Assembly (NCBI RefSeq): GCF_965204125.1
Contig: NZ_OZ241968.1
Location: forward strand, 1,736,001 to 1,800,000
Source of the DNA: Poriferisodalis sp965204125
GTDB taxonomy: Bacteria; Actinomycetota; Acidimicrobiia; Acidimicrobiales; Poriferisodalaceae
DNA length: 64,000 nucleotides
Direction: 5' to 3'
In this document: positions 1 to 7,062 of the stretch, piece by piece
How positions within the stretch are numbered: position 1 is the first letter of the stretch
How the letters are laid out: every line of letters begins with the position of its first letter
The notes under the pieces: generated by a model
Seen by the model: the letters and a program-made list of their open reading frames with translations, nothing else
Database searches by the model: none
Told to the model about the DNA's origin: nothing
Position numbers and translations under genes: made by a program

Positions 1-24
1 AGACTGCCGGAGTAGCGTCGCACG

Positions 25-1431
25 ATGGCTCTCACGACAGCGGCATCCGTACCGGCTGAAGTCCGCGCCGGTACGGCGGCCTGCGGCCGTCGGGATCGGT
101 TCCCGCTGAAGTTCGCGGCCGTACGAGGGCCCGGCACCCGCGGGGTACTGGTGCTGCTGGCAGCAGCGCTCATGTTCATCGCGCTTGGGTGTGCCGATGA
201 CTCGTCCAGCGACGAGCCGTCCGAATCCGATACCGCCGAGGCAGCGAGCGCCGACACCGCGCCGGCGACGACGGCCGCAGCGGCGACGCCAGCAACCACG
301 CCGGCCGAGGTGATCGTCGACGTCAGGGTCACCCAGATCCCCGGCGGCCCGCGCGAGTCCACCGTCTCGGCGCTGCGCGAGGGCATGACTGCGCCGCTGC
401 TGCCCGAACCGCTGGTGTCGCCCCTCGATGTCCTCTCCGGCGGGCCGCCGCCCGACGGCATCCCCTCCATCGATGCACCGGAGTTCGAGCGGGCCACCGA
501 CGTCGGCTTCCTGCAGCCCCAAGAGGCCGTCGTCACGCTCACGCTCAACGGCGATGCCCGCGCCTACCCGGTGCAGGTGCTGCTGTGGCACGAGATCGTC
601 AACGACACCGTCGGCGGCGAGCCGGTCACCATCACCTACTGCCCGCTGTGCAACACGGCCATCGGGTACTACCGCCAGCTCGACGGTCGCATCTTCGACT
701 TCGGCACCTCAGGCCGGCTCTACAACTCAGCACTCGTCATGTACGACCGCCAGACCGAGAGCCTGTGGGTCCACTACACCGGGCAGGCCATCGCCGGCGC
801 GCTCACCGGATCCCAGCTCGAGCTGATCCCAATGGCCACCGTGGCCTTCGAAACGTTCCTCGACGAGCATCCCGACGGCCTTGTGATGACCCGTCCCGGC
901 GGTTTCGGGCGCTCATACGGCACCAATCCCTACGTCAACTACGACACGCCCAATGGAAGCCCGACCTTCTTCGGCGGCACACCCGATGATCGCCTGCCGC
1001 CGCAGACCCGCGTGCTGGTCGTCCGCCACGGCGGCGCTTCGGTGGCAGTGCAGCTGGACACGCTGAGTACAGCCGGCGTGCTGCCGTTGGACCTGGGCGG
1101 CACGCCGGTGGTCGCTTTCCATCTCCCCGGCACGGCCACCCCGATCCAGAACCAGCAGGTGGCCTTCGGCCGTGATGTCGGCGCGACCGGCGTGTTCGAC
1201 CCCAACGTCGGCGGTCGGGCGCTGACGTTCACCCGCAATCCCGACGCCGCGAGCTCGGCTGGGCCGGGAGCATTCACCGACGACCAGACCGGCTCTAGGT
1301 GGTCGATTCTCGGCCGGGCGTTCGACGGCCCGCTGGAGGGCGCCCAGCTCCAGCCCATCGAGCACATCGACACCTTCTGGTTCGCAGCCGCCGCCTACGA
1401 CCCCACCATCGAACTCCTCGACGCCCCGTAA
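25..1431 (+). CDS. DUF3179 domain lipoprotein
   Basis: A 468-residue exported protein. A hydrophobic segment (about residues 40-55) ends in a lipobox-like LGC with Cys56, and is followed by a Ser/Asp/Ala/Thr-rich linker to about residue 100, typical of actinobacterial lipoproteins. The rest matches the DUF3179 family: ITYCPLCNTAIGY with Cys206 and Cys209, a FGTSGRLYNSALVMYDR block, and SLWVHYTGQAI. DUF3179 has no established biochemical role; the CxxC-like pair suggests metal or redox function (inference). About 38 residues precede the signal segment, which is long for a lipoprotein. I see no better internal start, but only 24 upstream bases are visible. The next gene starts 30 bases downstream on the same strand. 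Confidence 0.85.
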   Translation: MALTTAASVPAEVRAGTAACGRRDRFPLKFAAVRGPGTRGVLVLLAAALMFIALGCADDSSSDEPSESDTAEAASADTAPATTAAAATPATTPAEVIVDVRVTQIPGGPRESTVSALREGMTAPLLPEPLVSPLDVLSGGPPPDGIPSIDAPEFERATDVGFLQPQEAVVTLTLNGDARAYPVQVLLWHEIVNDTVGGEPVTITYCPLCNTAIGYYRQLDGRIFDFGTSGRLYNSALVMYDRQTESLWVHYTGQAIAGALTGSQLELIPMATVAFETFLDEHPDGLVMTRPGGFGRSYGTNPYVNYDTPNGSPTFFGGTPDDRLPPQTRVLVVRHGGASVAVQLDTLSTAGVLPLDLGGTPVVAFHLPGTATPIQNQQVAFGRDVGATGVFDPNVGGRALTFTRNPDAASSAGPGAFTDDQTGSRWSILGRAFDGPLEGAQLQPIEHIDTFWFAAAAYDPTIELLDAP

Positions 1432-1461
1432 CTCAGCACGTATCGCACAGAGACCACCGCC

Positions 1462-2487
1462 ATGCCGATCCGGCTCTCACAGATACTCCGGCGATCCTTG
1501 GATCCCGAAGACGTCGAGTCGAGCGTCGATGTGCACGAACGCAGTTTCGACTTCGGGCGCCGCAAGGGCCGAGACCGGCGGGCCACCGATCATCGGGGCT
1601 TCGTGGAGAACTACTACGACCTGGCGACCGATCTGTATGAGTACGGCTGGGGCGAGTCGTTTCACTTTGCCCCGCGGGTACCAGGCGAGAGCCGTCGTGC
1701 GTCGATTGCGCGACAAGAGCACCTCATGGCACTCAAGCTCGGCCTTCGGCCCGGCATGCGCGTCGCAGACTTCGGCTGCGGCATCGGTGGCCCGCTGCGA
1801 GAGATCGCCCGTTTCTCGGGATCGCAGATCGTGGGAATCAACGTCAGCACGTACCAGCTCAGGCGCGCCATCGCCTACACCGCCGAGGCAGGGCTCAGCC
1901 ATCTCGGGTCCTACCTCGAATCGGACTTCACCGACATCGACGAACCCGACGAATCGTTCGACGCCATCTACGCGCTCGAGTCGACCTGCCATGTGCCTGA
2001 CCGCGTCGACGTCTTCGCCGAAGCGTTCCGCCTGCTCAAGCCAGGAGGCTGCTTCGCGTCGCACGAGTGGTGCCTGACGGATCGATTCGATGCGGGCGAC
2101 TCGCGTCACCGGCAGCTCAAGCACGACATCGAACTCGGCGCCGGGCTGCAGGACATCGTCTCGCTGCAGGAAGTGAATGCCGCCTTGGACAAGGTCGGCT
2201 TCGAGGTGCTCGAGGCACTCGACATGGCCGATCAGGCTGGGCCGTCGATCCCGTGGTACGAGCCTTTGGTCGGCCCCAGGCTGTCGCTGACGGGTCTCAG
2301 GAGCTCCCGCGTCGGGCGATCGGCGACCCACATGACCCTCCGGGCGCTCGAAGCGCTTCGGGTCGTGCCGACCGGTACGTCTGGAGCATCAAGAATTCTG
2401 AATATCGGAGCGGCAGCCCTCGCAGAATCCGGGCGGCTGGGGATCTTCACTCCGCTGTACTTCGTGCTCGTGCGTAAGCCGGCGTAG
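1462..2487 (+). CDS. Sterol 24-C-methyltransferase homologue (Erg6/SMT type)
   Basis: Predicted SAM-dependent methyltransferase of the sterol C-24 methyltransferase family, which in eukaryotes adds methyl to the sterol side chain. All three SMT signature regions are present in order: YEYGWGESFHF (residues 59-69; Erg6 has YEYGWG.SFHF), the SAM-binding DFGCGIGGP (103-111), and IYALESTCHVPD (169-180; Erg6 IYAIEATCHAP). The C-terminus (about 280-341) resembles the SMT C-terminal domain, ending GIFTPLYFVLVRKPA. At 341 residues it is full length for an SMT. It converges with the minus-strand membrane protein, overlapping it by 41 bases; a sterol-desaturase-type hydroxylase follows 15 bases beyond that. 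The family assignment is strong. Sterol as substrate is an inference; a related triterpenoid or hopanoid is possible. Confidence 0.88.
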   Translation: MPIRLSQILRRSLDPEDVESSVDVHERSFDFGRRKGRDRRATDHRGFVENYYDLATDLYEYGWGESFHFAPRVPGESRRASIARQEHLMALKLGLRPGMRVADFGCGIGGPLREIARFSGSQIVGINVSTYQLRRAIAYTAEAGLSHLGSYLESDFTDIDEPDESFDAIYALESTCHVPDRVDVFAEAFRLLKPGGCFASHEWCLTDRFDAGDSRHRQLKHDIELGAGLQDIVSLQEVNAALDKVGFEVLEALDMADQAGPSIPWYEPLVGPRLSLTGLRSSRVGRSATHMTLRALEALRVVPTGTSGASRILNIGAAALAESGRLGIFTPLYFVLVRKPA

Positions 2488-3640
2488 CCGCCCGCCCGGC
2501 GCTGCCGCCCACAGCGCCGAACATGGCGAAGAATGCAGCAATTCCCGCGAGCGCCAGACCGCTGACGACGGCGACATACGCGGGGTAACTCGAGTGCTCC
2601 TTGCCGCAGACGGTGTACCACTGCACCCCGTGCTCGGGAGGCGTGGTGCACGCAAACGTGAAGTCCTCCGTGTAGTCGTCCACGCAGAGGAACTTGTCGC
2701 GCGTGTTGCCGGTGATGTCCGATTCTTCGACACCGCAGGGGCCGGGCACCTGGTGCAAACCGCTGCTCACGTGGGTTTCCGGCGCGAAGAACGCCATGCA
2801 GATGACCAGGGCCATCAAGTAGGCGGCAGCTCCGCGCCCCAGCCAATCCACCGGTTGCCTGTCGGGACGGGCAGTGCCGCGCCCGAAGAACGAGACTGCG
2901 CCGTAGATGACCACCCCGGTGCAGAACGCGACCAGGCCAGGGGTTCCCCTGTCGAGCAGTTGCAGCACGAACATCTGCGCCATCATCAGCGGCGTTGTGA
3001 CGCATCCCGCCAGCACGATGCCGGCGATGAAGCGCCGCTTGGTGACAAAGCTCAGCTTGGTGACATGGCGGCCGCGCAGCACGAGATCGAGCAGCAAGGC
3101 GAATGAGCCGGTGAACGTGAGCACCCACAGGCTGCTGCTGAGCGGGGCCCCGAAGAGCCGGTCCGCTATGGCGGGATCGGTGTCATGCCATGTCCACCAG
3201 AGGAACTTGGCGCCGACGATGTCGTAGGGCGCGTACAGCACCACCGCCACCAGTCCGGTAAGCGCCGCGGCCGGCCAGCGCGCCAGTCCGAGGCGACGGA
3301 TGCCGACGGTCGGCCAGTACAGGATGACGATGTACACGCACGGGATGTACAGCGGCAGGCGCGGCGTGATCATGATCGTCGCCTGGGCCTGCCAGAAGGT
3401 GTCGACGACCGGCAGCGCCATGAAGATCAAGTCGTTGGCCGTGCCGGTGATGAGCGCGGCAACCCAGGCGAGCCGGTTGGCGCTCCCAGACCGAACCGCG
3501 TGGACCAGCGCCAGCACGGCACACAGGATGATGACGTACTCGCCGATCAGGAACGTCGGCAGGTTGGCCCACTGTTCGGCGGGGCCCGTGAACGTCTTCC
3601 AAGGAAGGTCCGACGACACCTCCCACGGCAGCGTTCTCAC
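2447..3640 (-). CDS. Nine-helix integral membrane protein of unknown function
   Basis: A 397-residue polytopic protein with about nine predicted hydrophobic helices (roughly 30-49, 58-80, 93-113, 121-148, 168-187, 203-229, 235-253, 270-288, 352-378). A conspicuous WWTWHDTDP block lies at 148-156, just after helix 4. A loop of about 60 residues (289-350) holds four cysteines (302, 319, 331, 345) that could form disulphides, so this loop is probably extracytoplasmic. I do not recognise the family with confidence. It starts 15 bases after the sterol-desaturase-like gene, so the two are probably cotranscribed. Its 3' end overlaps the convergent sterol methyltransferase. A role in lipid or sterol modification or transport is guessed from context only. 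Confidence 0.8.
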   Translation of the reverse strand: MRTLPWEVSSDLPWKTFTGPAEQWANLPTFLIGEYVIILCAVLALVHAVRSGSANRLAWVAALITGTANDLIFMALPVVDTFWQAQATIMITPRLPLYIPCVYIVILYWPTVGIRRLGLARWPAAALTGLVAVVLYAPYDIVGAKFLWWTWHDTDPAIADRLFGAPLSSSLWVLTFTGSFALLLDLVLRGRHVTKLSFVTKRRFIAGIVLAGCVTTPLMMAQMFVLQLLDRGTPGLVAFCTGVVIYGAVSFFGRGTARPDRQPVDWLGRGAAAYLMALVICMAFFAPETHVSSGLHQVPGPCGVEESDITGNTRDKFLCVDDYTEDFTFACTTPPEHGVQWYTVCGKEHSSYPAYVAVVSGLALAGIAAFFAMFGAVGGSAGRAATPAYARARSTAE

Positions 3641-3655
3641 TGTCGGAACGCCCTC

Positions 3656-4480
3656 TCAGTACCTGACGAACGGTTCGAGTTGGCGCCCGGCGCCGGCTTC
3701 GCTGCGGTCTCGTTCGCCACGACCGCCGAACACCTCCGGGCCGTAGTGCCTGCCTTGCCTGCGCATGGTGCCGTGCAGGCGGTCCCAGACCAGCAGATGC
3801 TGCCCGAAGTTGACATGGACATGGGCGTGATGGTCATCGTGGAACCGTGCCGGCGGCTGCCACGGCAGCGCCGACTCCAGCCTGACGCCGGAATGGCCGG
3901 CGATATTGAAGACAACGATGTACAGGAGCACACCGACCACGGACACCGCATGGAAGGGAATGATGAGCAGCGGTGCCAGCGTGGCGGCTTGCATGAGCAG
4001 CAGTTCAGCCGGATGCAGTGCGAACGTCACGTAGGGATTCGTCGCGACGAACCGATGATGAAATCGGTGCACATGCTTGAACAGAAACCGTGTGTGCAAC
4101 GTGCGGTGCACCAGGTAGGCGATGTAGTCGGTCAGCACGAACAGCACCAGCGTGGAGCCGATCGTGTACGACCAACCGCCCCAGCCTGCGACATCGGTGT
4201 AGATGGGCGTGTCGAGGCTGCCGCTGAGGATGGCGTAGACGAGAGCGCCGCTCAGCAGGCCGCTCAGCGCCATGTTGCGGGTGCCGGTCCAAACGGCGAG
4301 GCGATGGAGCTCAGGCGACAGGAAACGCTCAGGCTGCAGCTTCCACGAGTCGGCCGCCGCGCGCCGCCGGATGTAGTACCGGCAATAGAAACAGCCGGCG
4401 ACCGCGTGATACGCGGCGATGCCCACGAGGCTGGCACCGCCGATGCACGCAATGAGGAGGCTCCAGTCGATCCCTCCCAT
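3656..4480 (-). CDS. Sterol desaturase / fatty acid hydroxylase superfamily protein
   Basis: Integral-membrane di-iron oxygenase of the fatty acid hydroxylase superfamily (sterol C-5 desaturase, C-4 methyl oxidase and related enzymes). The histidine boxes are complete: HRTLH (125-129), HRFHH (138-142), an isolated His196 after the third helix pair, and HDDHH (214-218). Membrane segments occupy about 5-30, 70-90, 103-124 and 160-195. At 274 residues it has the usual size. The start gives MGGIDWSLL, 33 bases after the bacterioferritin stop. The same series runs from the [2Fe-2S] ferredoxin and bacterioferritin into this gene and on into the membrane protein. With a sterol methyltransferase opposite, a sterol or triterpenoid substrate is the best inference; fatty acid or carotenoid hydroxylation remains possible. 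Confidence 0.85.
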   Translation of the reverse strand: MGGIDWSLLIACIGGASLVGIAAYHAVAGCFYCRYYIRRRAAADSWKLQPERFLSPELHRLAVWTGTRNMALSGLLSGALVYAILSGSLDTPIYTDVAGWGGWSYTIGSTLVLFVLTDYIAYLVHRTLHTRFLFKHVHRFHHRFVATNPYVTFALHPAELLLMQAATLAPLLIIPFHAVSVVGVLLYIVVFNIAGHSGVRLESALPWQPPARFHDDHHAHVHVNFGQHLLVWDRLHGTMRRQGRHYGPEVFGGRGERDRSEAGAGRQLEPFVRY

Positions 4481-4513
4481 GCCGATTGCTCCGTTCGGCG
4501 TCGAGCCTCGGCG

Positions 4514-4987
4514 CTAGTCGTCGCCGATCTGGCTCAGCAGGTACCGCTCGATGCCGATGTCCTCGATGAGGCTCTGCTGGGTCTCGATCCAGTCGAGATG
4601 CTCTTCCTCGCCGACCAGCAGATGTTCCAGCAGCTCCCGGGTACCGGCGTCGCCGTGGTCGAGACACAGCCGCACACCCGTGCGGTACCGCTCGATGGCG
4701 TGCTCTTCGAGCTGCCGGTCGAGGGCAAGTTGTTCTGGCACGGTCTCGCCGATCATCACCGTGCCCAGCCGCTGCATGTTGGGCAGCGCATCCAGCAGCA
4801 GGATGCGCTCCATGAGCTTCTCGGCATCGCGCATTTCCTCGACGGATTCCTCGTGGTACTTGGAGGCCAACCGGTCATAACCCCAGTTGCCGGCGATCTT
4901 CGAGGCGGCGAAGTACTGGTTGATGGCCGTCAGCTCGGCCGTCAGCGCTTCGTTCAAGAATTCGATGACCTCGGGTGATCCCTGCAT
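4514..4987 (-). CDS. bfr: Bacterioferritin
   Basis: Haem-containing 24-mer iron-storage protein that oxidises Fe(II) and stores ferric mineral. The 157-residue sequence is full length and collinear with E. coli and mycobacterial Bfr, opening MQGSPEVIEFLNEALTAEL. Expected ligands are present: haem Met52 and ferroxidase Glu18, Glu51, Glu94, Glu127 and His130. The one departure is at position 54, where the usual ferroxidase His is Asp (VEEMRDAE instead of EMRHAE); the codon there is gat. A GGAG ribosome site precedes the ATG. It lies 10 bases after the bacterioferritin-associated ferredoxin gene and 33 bases before the sterol-desaturase-like gene, which suggests one operon. Confidence 0.96.
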   Translation of the reverse strand: MQGSPEVIEFLNEALTAELTAINQYFAASKIAGNWGYDRLASKYHEESVEEMRDAEKLMERILLLDALPNMQRLGTVMIGETVPEQLALDRQLEEHAIERYRTGVRLCLDHGDAGTRELLEHLLVGEEEHLDWIETQQSLIEDIGIERYLLSQIGDD

Positions 4988-4997
4988 GAACTCCAGC

Positions 4998-5228
4998 TTA
5001 TGCGCCCACCGCGATCGGCTCGAAGGCGATCGAGTGGACAGGGTGATGCTCGGGGTCGATGGCCTCGAGCACGCACTGGTCGAGCACGGCTTGGATCATG
5101 GCGACGCAGCTGCCGCAGTCGGTCCCGGCACCGCAGGCCGTCGACACGTCGCGGACCGTCGTGCCACCGTGCGCGGCGAGCCGCCGGATGGCGGCCTCAT
5201 TCGTCGCAAGACATTGGCAGACGATCAT
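4998..5228 (-). CDS. bfd: Bacterioferritin-associated [2Fe-2S] ferredoxin
   Basis: Small BFD-like protein that delivers electrons to bacterioferritin to mobilise stored iron. The chosen start gives MIVCQCLATNE, placing the CxC pair at residues 4 and 6. The second cysteine pair lies in ACGAGTDCGSC, the standard Fer2_BFD arrangement. An upstream in-frame ATG (5259-5261) would add 11 residues (MRRRPPEPAAS), but family members begin near the CxC, and that ATG sits inside a perfect hairpin, so the shorter form is preferred. About 76 residues. Upstream lie a hairpin (5261-5277), a DtxR/IdeR-like box (5297-5314) and tandem repeats (5319-5433). Downstream is bfr. Confidence 0.92.
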   Translation of the reverse strand: MIVCQCLATNEAAIRRLAAHGGTTVRDVSTACGAGTDCGSCVAMIQAVLDQCVLEAIDPEHHPVHSIAFEPIAVGA

Positions 5229-5260
5229 CGATGCAGCGGGCTCCGGCGGGCGGCGGCGCA

Positions 5261-5277
5261 TGCACCAACGTGGTGCA
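5261..5277 (-). promoter_or_regulatory. Inverted repeat in the bfd leader
   Basis: Perfect 7-bp arms around a 3-base loop (TGCACCA-ACG-TGGTGCA on the + strand). It lies between the putative -10/DtxR-like box and the bfd start and overlaps the alternative upstream ATG. It could be an mRNA hairpin affecting bfd translation or a protein-binding palindrome. The structure is seen directly; the function is unknown. Confidence 0.4.
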
Positions 5278-5296
5278 CGACTCCTTATGGCCCATG

Positions 5297-5314
5297 TTAG
5301 GCATTGCTAACGCA
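5297..5314 (-). promoter_or_regulatory. DtxR/IdeR-like operator upstream of bfd-bfr
   Basis: The + strand reads TTAGGCATTGCTAACGCA. Against the 19-bp DtxR/IdeR consensus TTAGGTTAGSCTAACCTAA I count 12 of 18 compared positions matching, with both half-sites (TTAGG and CTAAC) intact. GTTAG and CTAAC form perfect inverted arms. On the minus strand a possible -10 (TAACAT, 5294-5299) overlaps the box, so occupancy would affect transcription of bfd-bfr. A DtxR/MntR-family gene lies immediately upstream (5439-6128). Confidence 0.6.
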
Positions 5315-5318
5315 CCGC

Positions 5319-5433
5319 GCGCAAGTGCGGGGTGTGACAGCGTGCAAGTGCGGGGTGTGACAGCGTGCAAGCGCTGAGTGTCACAGCGCGCGAGTGCGGG
5401 GTGTGACAGCGCTCAAGCGCCGAGTGCCACAGC
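5319..5433. repeat. Five tandem 23-bp repeats
   Basis: Five head-to-tail units of exactly 23 bp (5319, 5342, 5365, 5388 and 5411) share a GNGCAAGNGC core and end in GTGNCACAGC or close variants; units 1 and 2 differ by one base. The array fills the space between the DtxR-family stop codon and the putative operator upstream of bfd. There are no spacers, so it is not a CRISPR. It could be a multi-copy regulator site or a simple minisatellite. Confidence 0.85.
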
Positions 5434-5438
5434 GTCGT

Positions 5439-6128
5439 TCAGTCGCCCGCAGTGACGAGAATCCGCTGGGCGGTGTACGCACTCACGCCGACCGTGCCCT
5501 CGGGCATACGGACGGTGGCGGTGCCGTCAGGGGCCACCGACATAACCTCGCCGGCGCGCCCTGGCATGAGCCCCGATTGTTCGAGGAACTCCAGCTGCCC
5601 CGGCTCGAATTCGAGTTCCTCGGGAATGCGCTCCACGGTGAATGCGCCGCTGGCGCCGACCTCGGCGAGCGGCATCGCATCTGCGGGGGCGACATAGTCG
5701 GTGCCGGGAATCGGGTTGCCGTGCGGGCACGTGTTGGGATCGTCGAGCACATCCATCATCGCCCGCTCCACGACGGGCGAGATGACGTGCTCCCAGCGGC
5801 CGGCCTCGTGATGGGCGACTGCCCAGTTGAGCTTGAGAATGTCGGTGAGAAACCGCTCGGCCAGCCGGTGCCTTCGCACCACGGTGGTGGCGATCTGCTG
5901 TCCCTCGTCAGTGAGGCTGATGTGGGCGTCGTCGTCGACGCTCACCAGGCCTTCGCGTTGCATGCGGCGGATCATCTCCGACACCGCGGGACGCGAGACC
6001 TCCAGTCGTTCGGCGATGCGCGCCTGGATGACTTCGACCCCGTCCTCCGCCAGCTCGTACACCGTCTCGGAGTACTCCTCGAAGGCCGGATGGTGTTCAG
6101 TCGGCTCGTACCCCACGGTCGCCACCAT
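5439..6128 (-). CDS. DtxR/MntR-family metal-dependent transcriptional regulator
   Basis: A 229-residue iron- or manganese-responsive repressor with a winged helix (about 16-72, including VSRPAVSEMIRRMQREGLV), a dimerisation and metal domain (73-150), and a C-terminal FeoA/SH3-like domain (about 155-229). The start chosen gives MVATVGYEPTEHH; an in-frame upstream extension has no family similarity. His87, Glu91, His106, Glu113 and His114 match DtxR/IdeR ligand positions. Glu18 replaces IdeR Met10, Glu21 aligns with MntR Glu11, and Gly110 replaces IdeR Cys102 (HHEAGRWEHVIS versus EACRWEHVMS). This mixed set leaves Mn versus Fe specificity open. It is divergent from the SDR gene (108-base gap) and upstream of the putatively regulated bfd-bfr series. 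Confidence 0.9.
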   Translation of the reverse strand: MVATVGYEPTEHHPAFEEYSETVYELAEDGVEVIQARIAERLEVSRPAVSEMIRRMQREGLVSVDDDAHISLTDEGQQIATTVVRRHRLAERFLTDILKLNWAVAHHEAGRWEHVISPVVERAMMDVLDDPNTCPHGNPIPGTDYVAPADAMPLAEVGASGAFTVERIPEELEFEPGQLEFLEQSGLMPGRAGEVMSVAPDGTATVRMPEGTVGVSAYTAQRILVTAGD

Positions 6129-6236
6129 ACCCCTAGCCCAGACTTTCGCTGCACCGAGTTTGCAGGCGCACAGCCATCGCTCAAGGCAGACTGGCGCTGC
6201 GCCTGCCGGGCGCCGGGGCGCGAAGGGGAGTGCGAG

Positions 6237-7004
6237 ATGGATCTGCAACTGGCAGGCAAGAACGTCCTCGTGACGGGGGCAGGCCAAGGACTGGGGCTGG
6301 CCATCGCTGATGCGTTTGCCGGCGAAGGGGCAAACGTGGCCTTCGCCTACAACTCGTCGAGCGAGGGCGCAGAGAAGGGAGCGGCGGCCGCGCAGGAATC
6401 GGGCCGGGCGGCGCTCGCGCTCCGGTGCGATGTCACGAGCCAGCCCAATGTGGACCGCACCGTCAGCGAGGTGGTCAGCGAGTTCGGCAGTGTCGACGTG
6501 CTCGTCAACAACGCCGCGTACACCGACACCGGACCCTTCATCGACGCCGATCCCGACGATCTGGCCCGAATGGTGGACGTGACCGTGATGGGCACCCTGC
6601 GGATGACTCAAGCAGTTGTGCGGCACATGATCGACGCCGGCGTCGAAGGCTCGATCGTGTCGCTGATGGGCGACTCGGGCCGGGTGGGCGAGAGCCGCCT
6701 GGCGGGTGTAGCAGCGACCCGTGCTTCGACGATGGGACTGATGAAGTCGGTCGCCAAGGAATTCGGCCGCAACGGCATCCGCGCCAACACCGTGTCGCTC
6801 GGGTTGGTGCGCTCGGAGCGGTTCGCCCACCACACCGGCAATGCTGACGACGAGCGCATGGCCCGCATCGCCAAGATGTACCCGCTGCGGCGGGTCGGCG
6901 TGCCCGACGACGTGCCGCCGATAGTGCTGCTGCTGGCCTCGCCGCTGTCGGGATGGACGACCGGCCAGACCGTCTCCGTCAACGGCGGCTACTCGATGGT
7001 CTGA
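6237..7004 (+). CDS. SDR-family oxidoreductase with altered catalytic motif
   Basis: Short-chain dehydrogenase/reductase-like Rossmann protein of 255 residues. The start gives MDLQLAGKNVLVTGAG, preceded by a GAAGGGGAG ribosome site. Nucleotide-binding TGAGQGLG (about 14-21) and the LVNNAAYTD block (NNA motif) are intact, and the C-terminus ends with the family-typical GQTVSVNGGYSMV. The active-site YxxxK is not present: the aligned stretch reads VAATR (GVAATRASTMGLMKSVA), so Tyr becomes Val and Lys becomes Arg, although the upstream Ser region (SIVSLMGDS) is present. It may be catalytically inactive or use another mechanism. Its substrate is unknown. The molybdenum hydroxylase gene starts 58 bases downstream. 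Confidence 0.88.
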   Translation: MDLQLAGKNVLVTGAGQGLGLAIADAFAGEGANVAFAYNSSSEGAEKGAAAAQESGRAALALRCDVTSQPNVDRTVSEVVSEFGSVDVLVNNAAYTDTGPFIDADPDDLARMVDVTVMGTLRMTQAVVRHMIDAGVEGSIVSLMGDSGRVGESRLAGVAATRASTMGLMKSVAKEFGRNGIRANTVSLGLVRSERFAHHTGNADDERMARIAKMYPLRRVGVPDDVPPIVLLLASPLSGWTTGQTVSVNGGYSMV

Positions 7005-7062
7005 GCGTCAGGCTGCGCGGCAGACGAGACGCTGCCGACACCCCGGCCGGGAAGATTGCAAC

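Noticed and set aside
3185..4978. Long + strand open frame (597 codons) antisense to the hydroxylase and bacterioferritin
   Set aside because: It is Arg/Gln/His-rich with no recognisable domain; the opposite strand encodes convincing proteins with motifs. High GC creates such shadows.
5319..5433. CRISPR array
   Set aside because: The 23-bp units are directly adjacent with no spacers and there are no cas genes.
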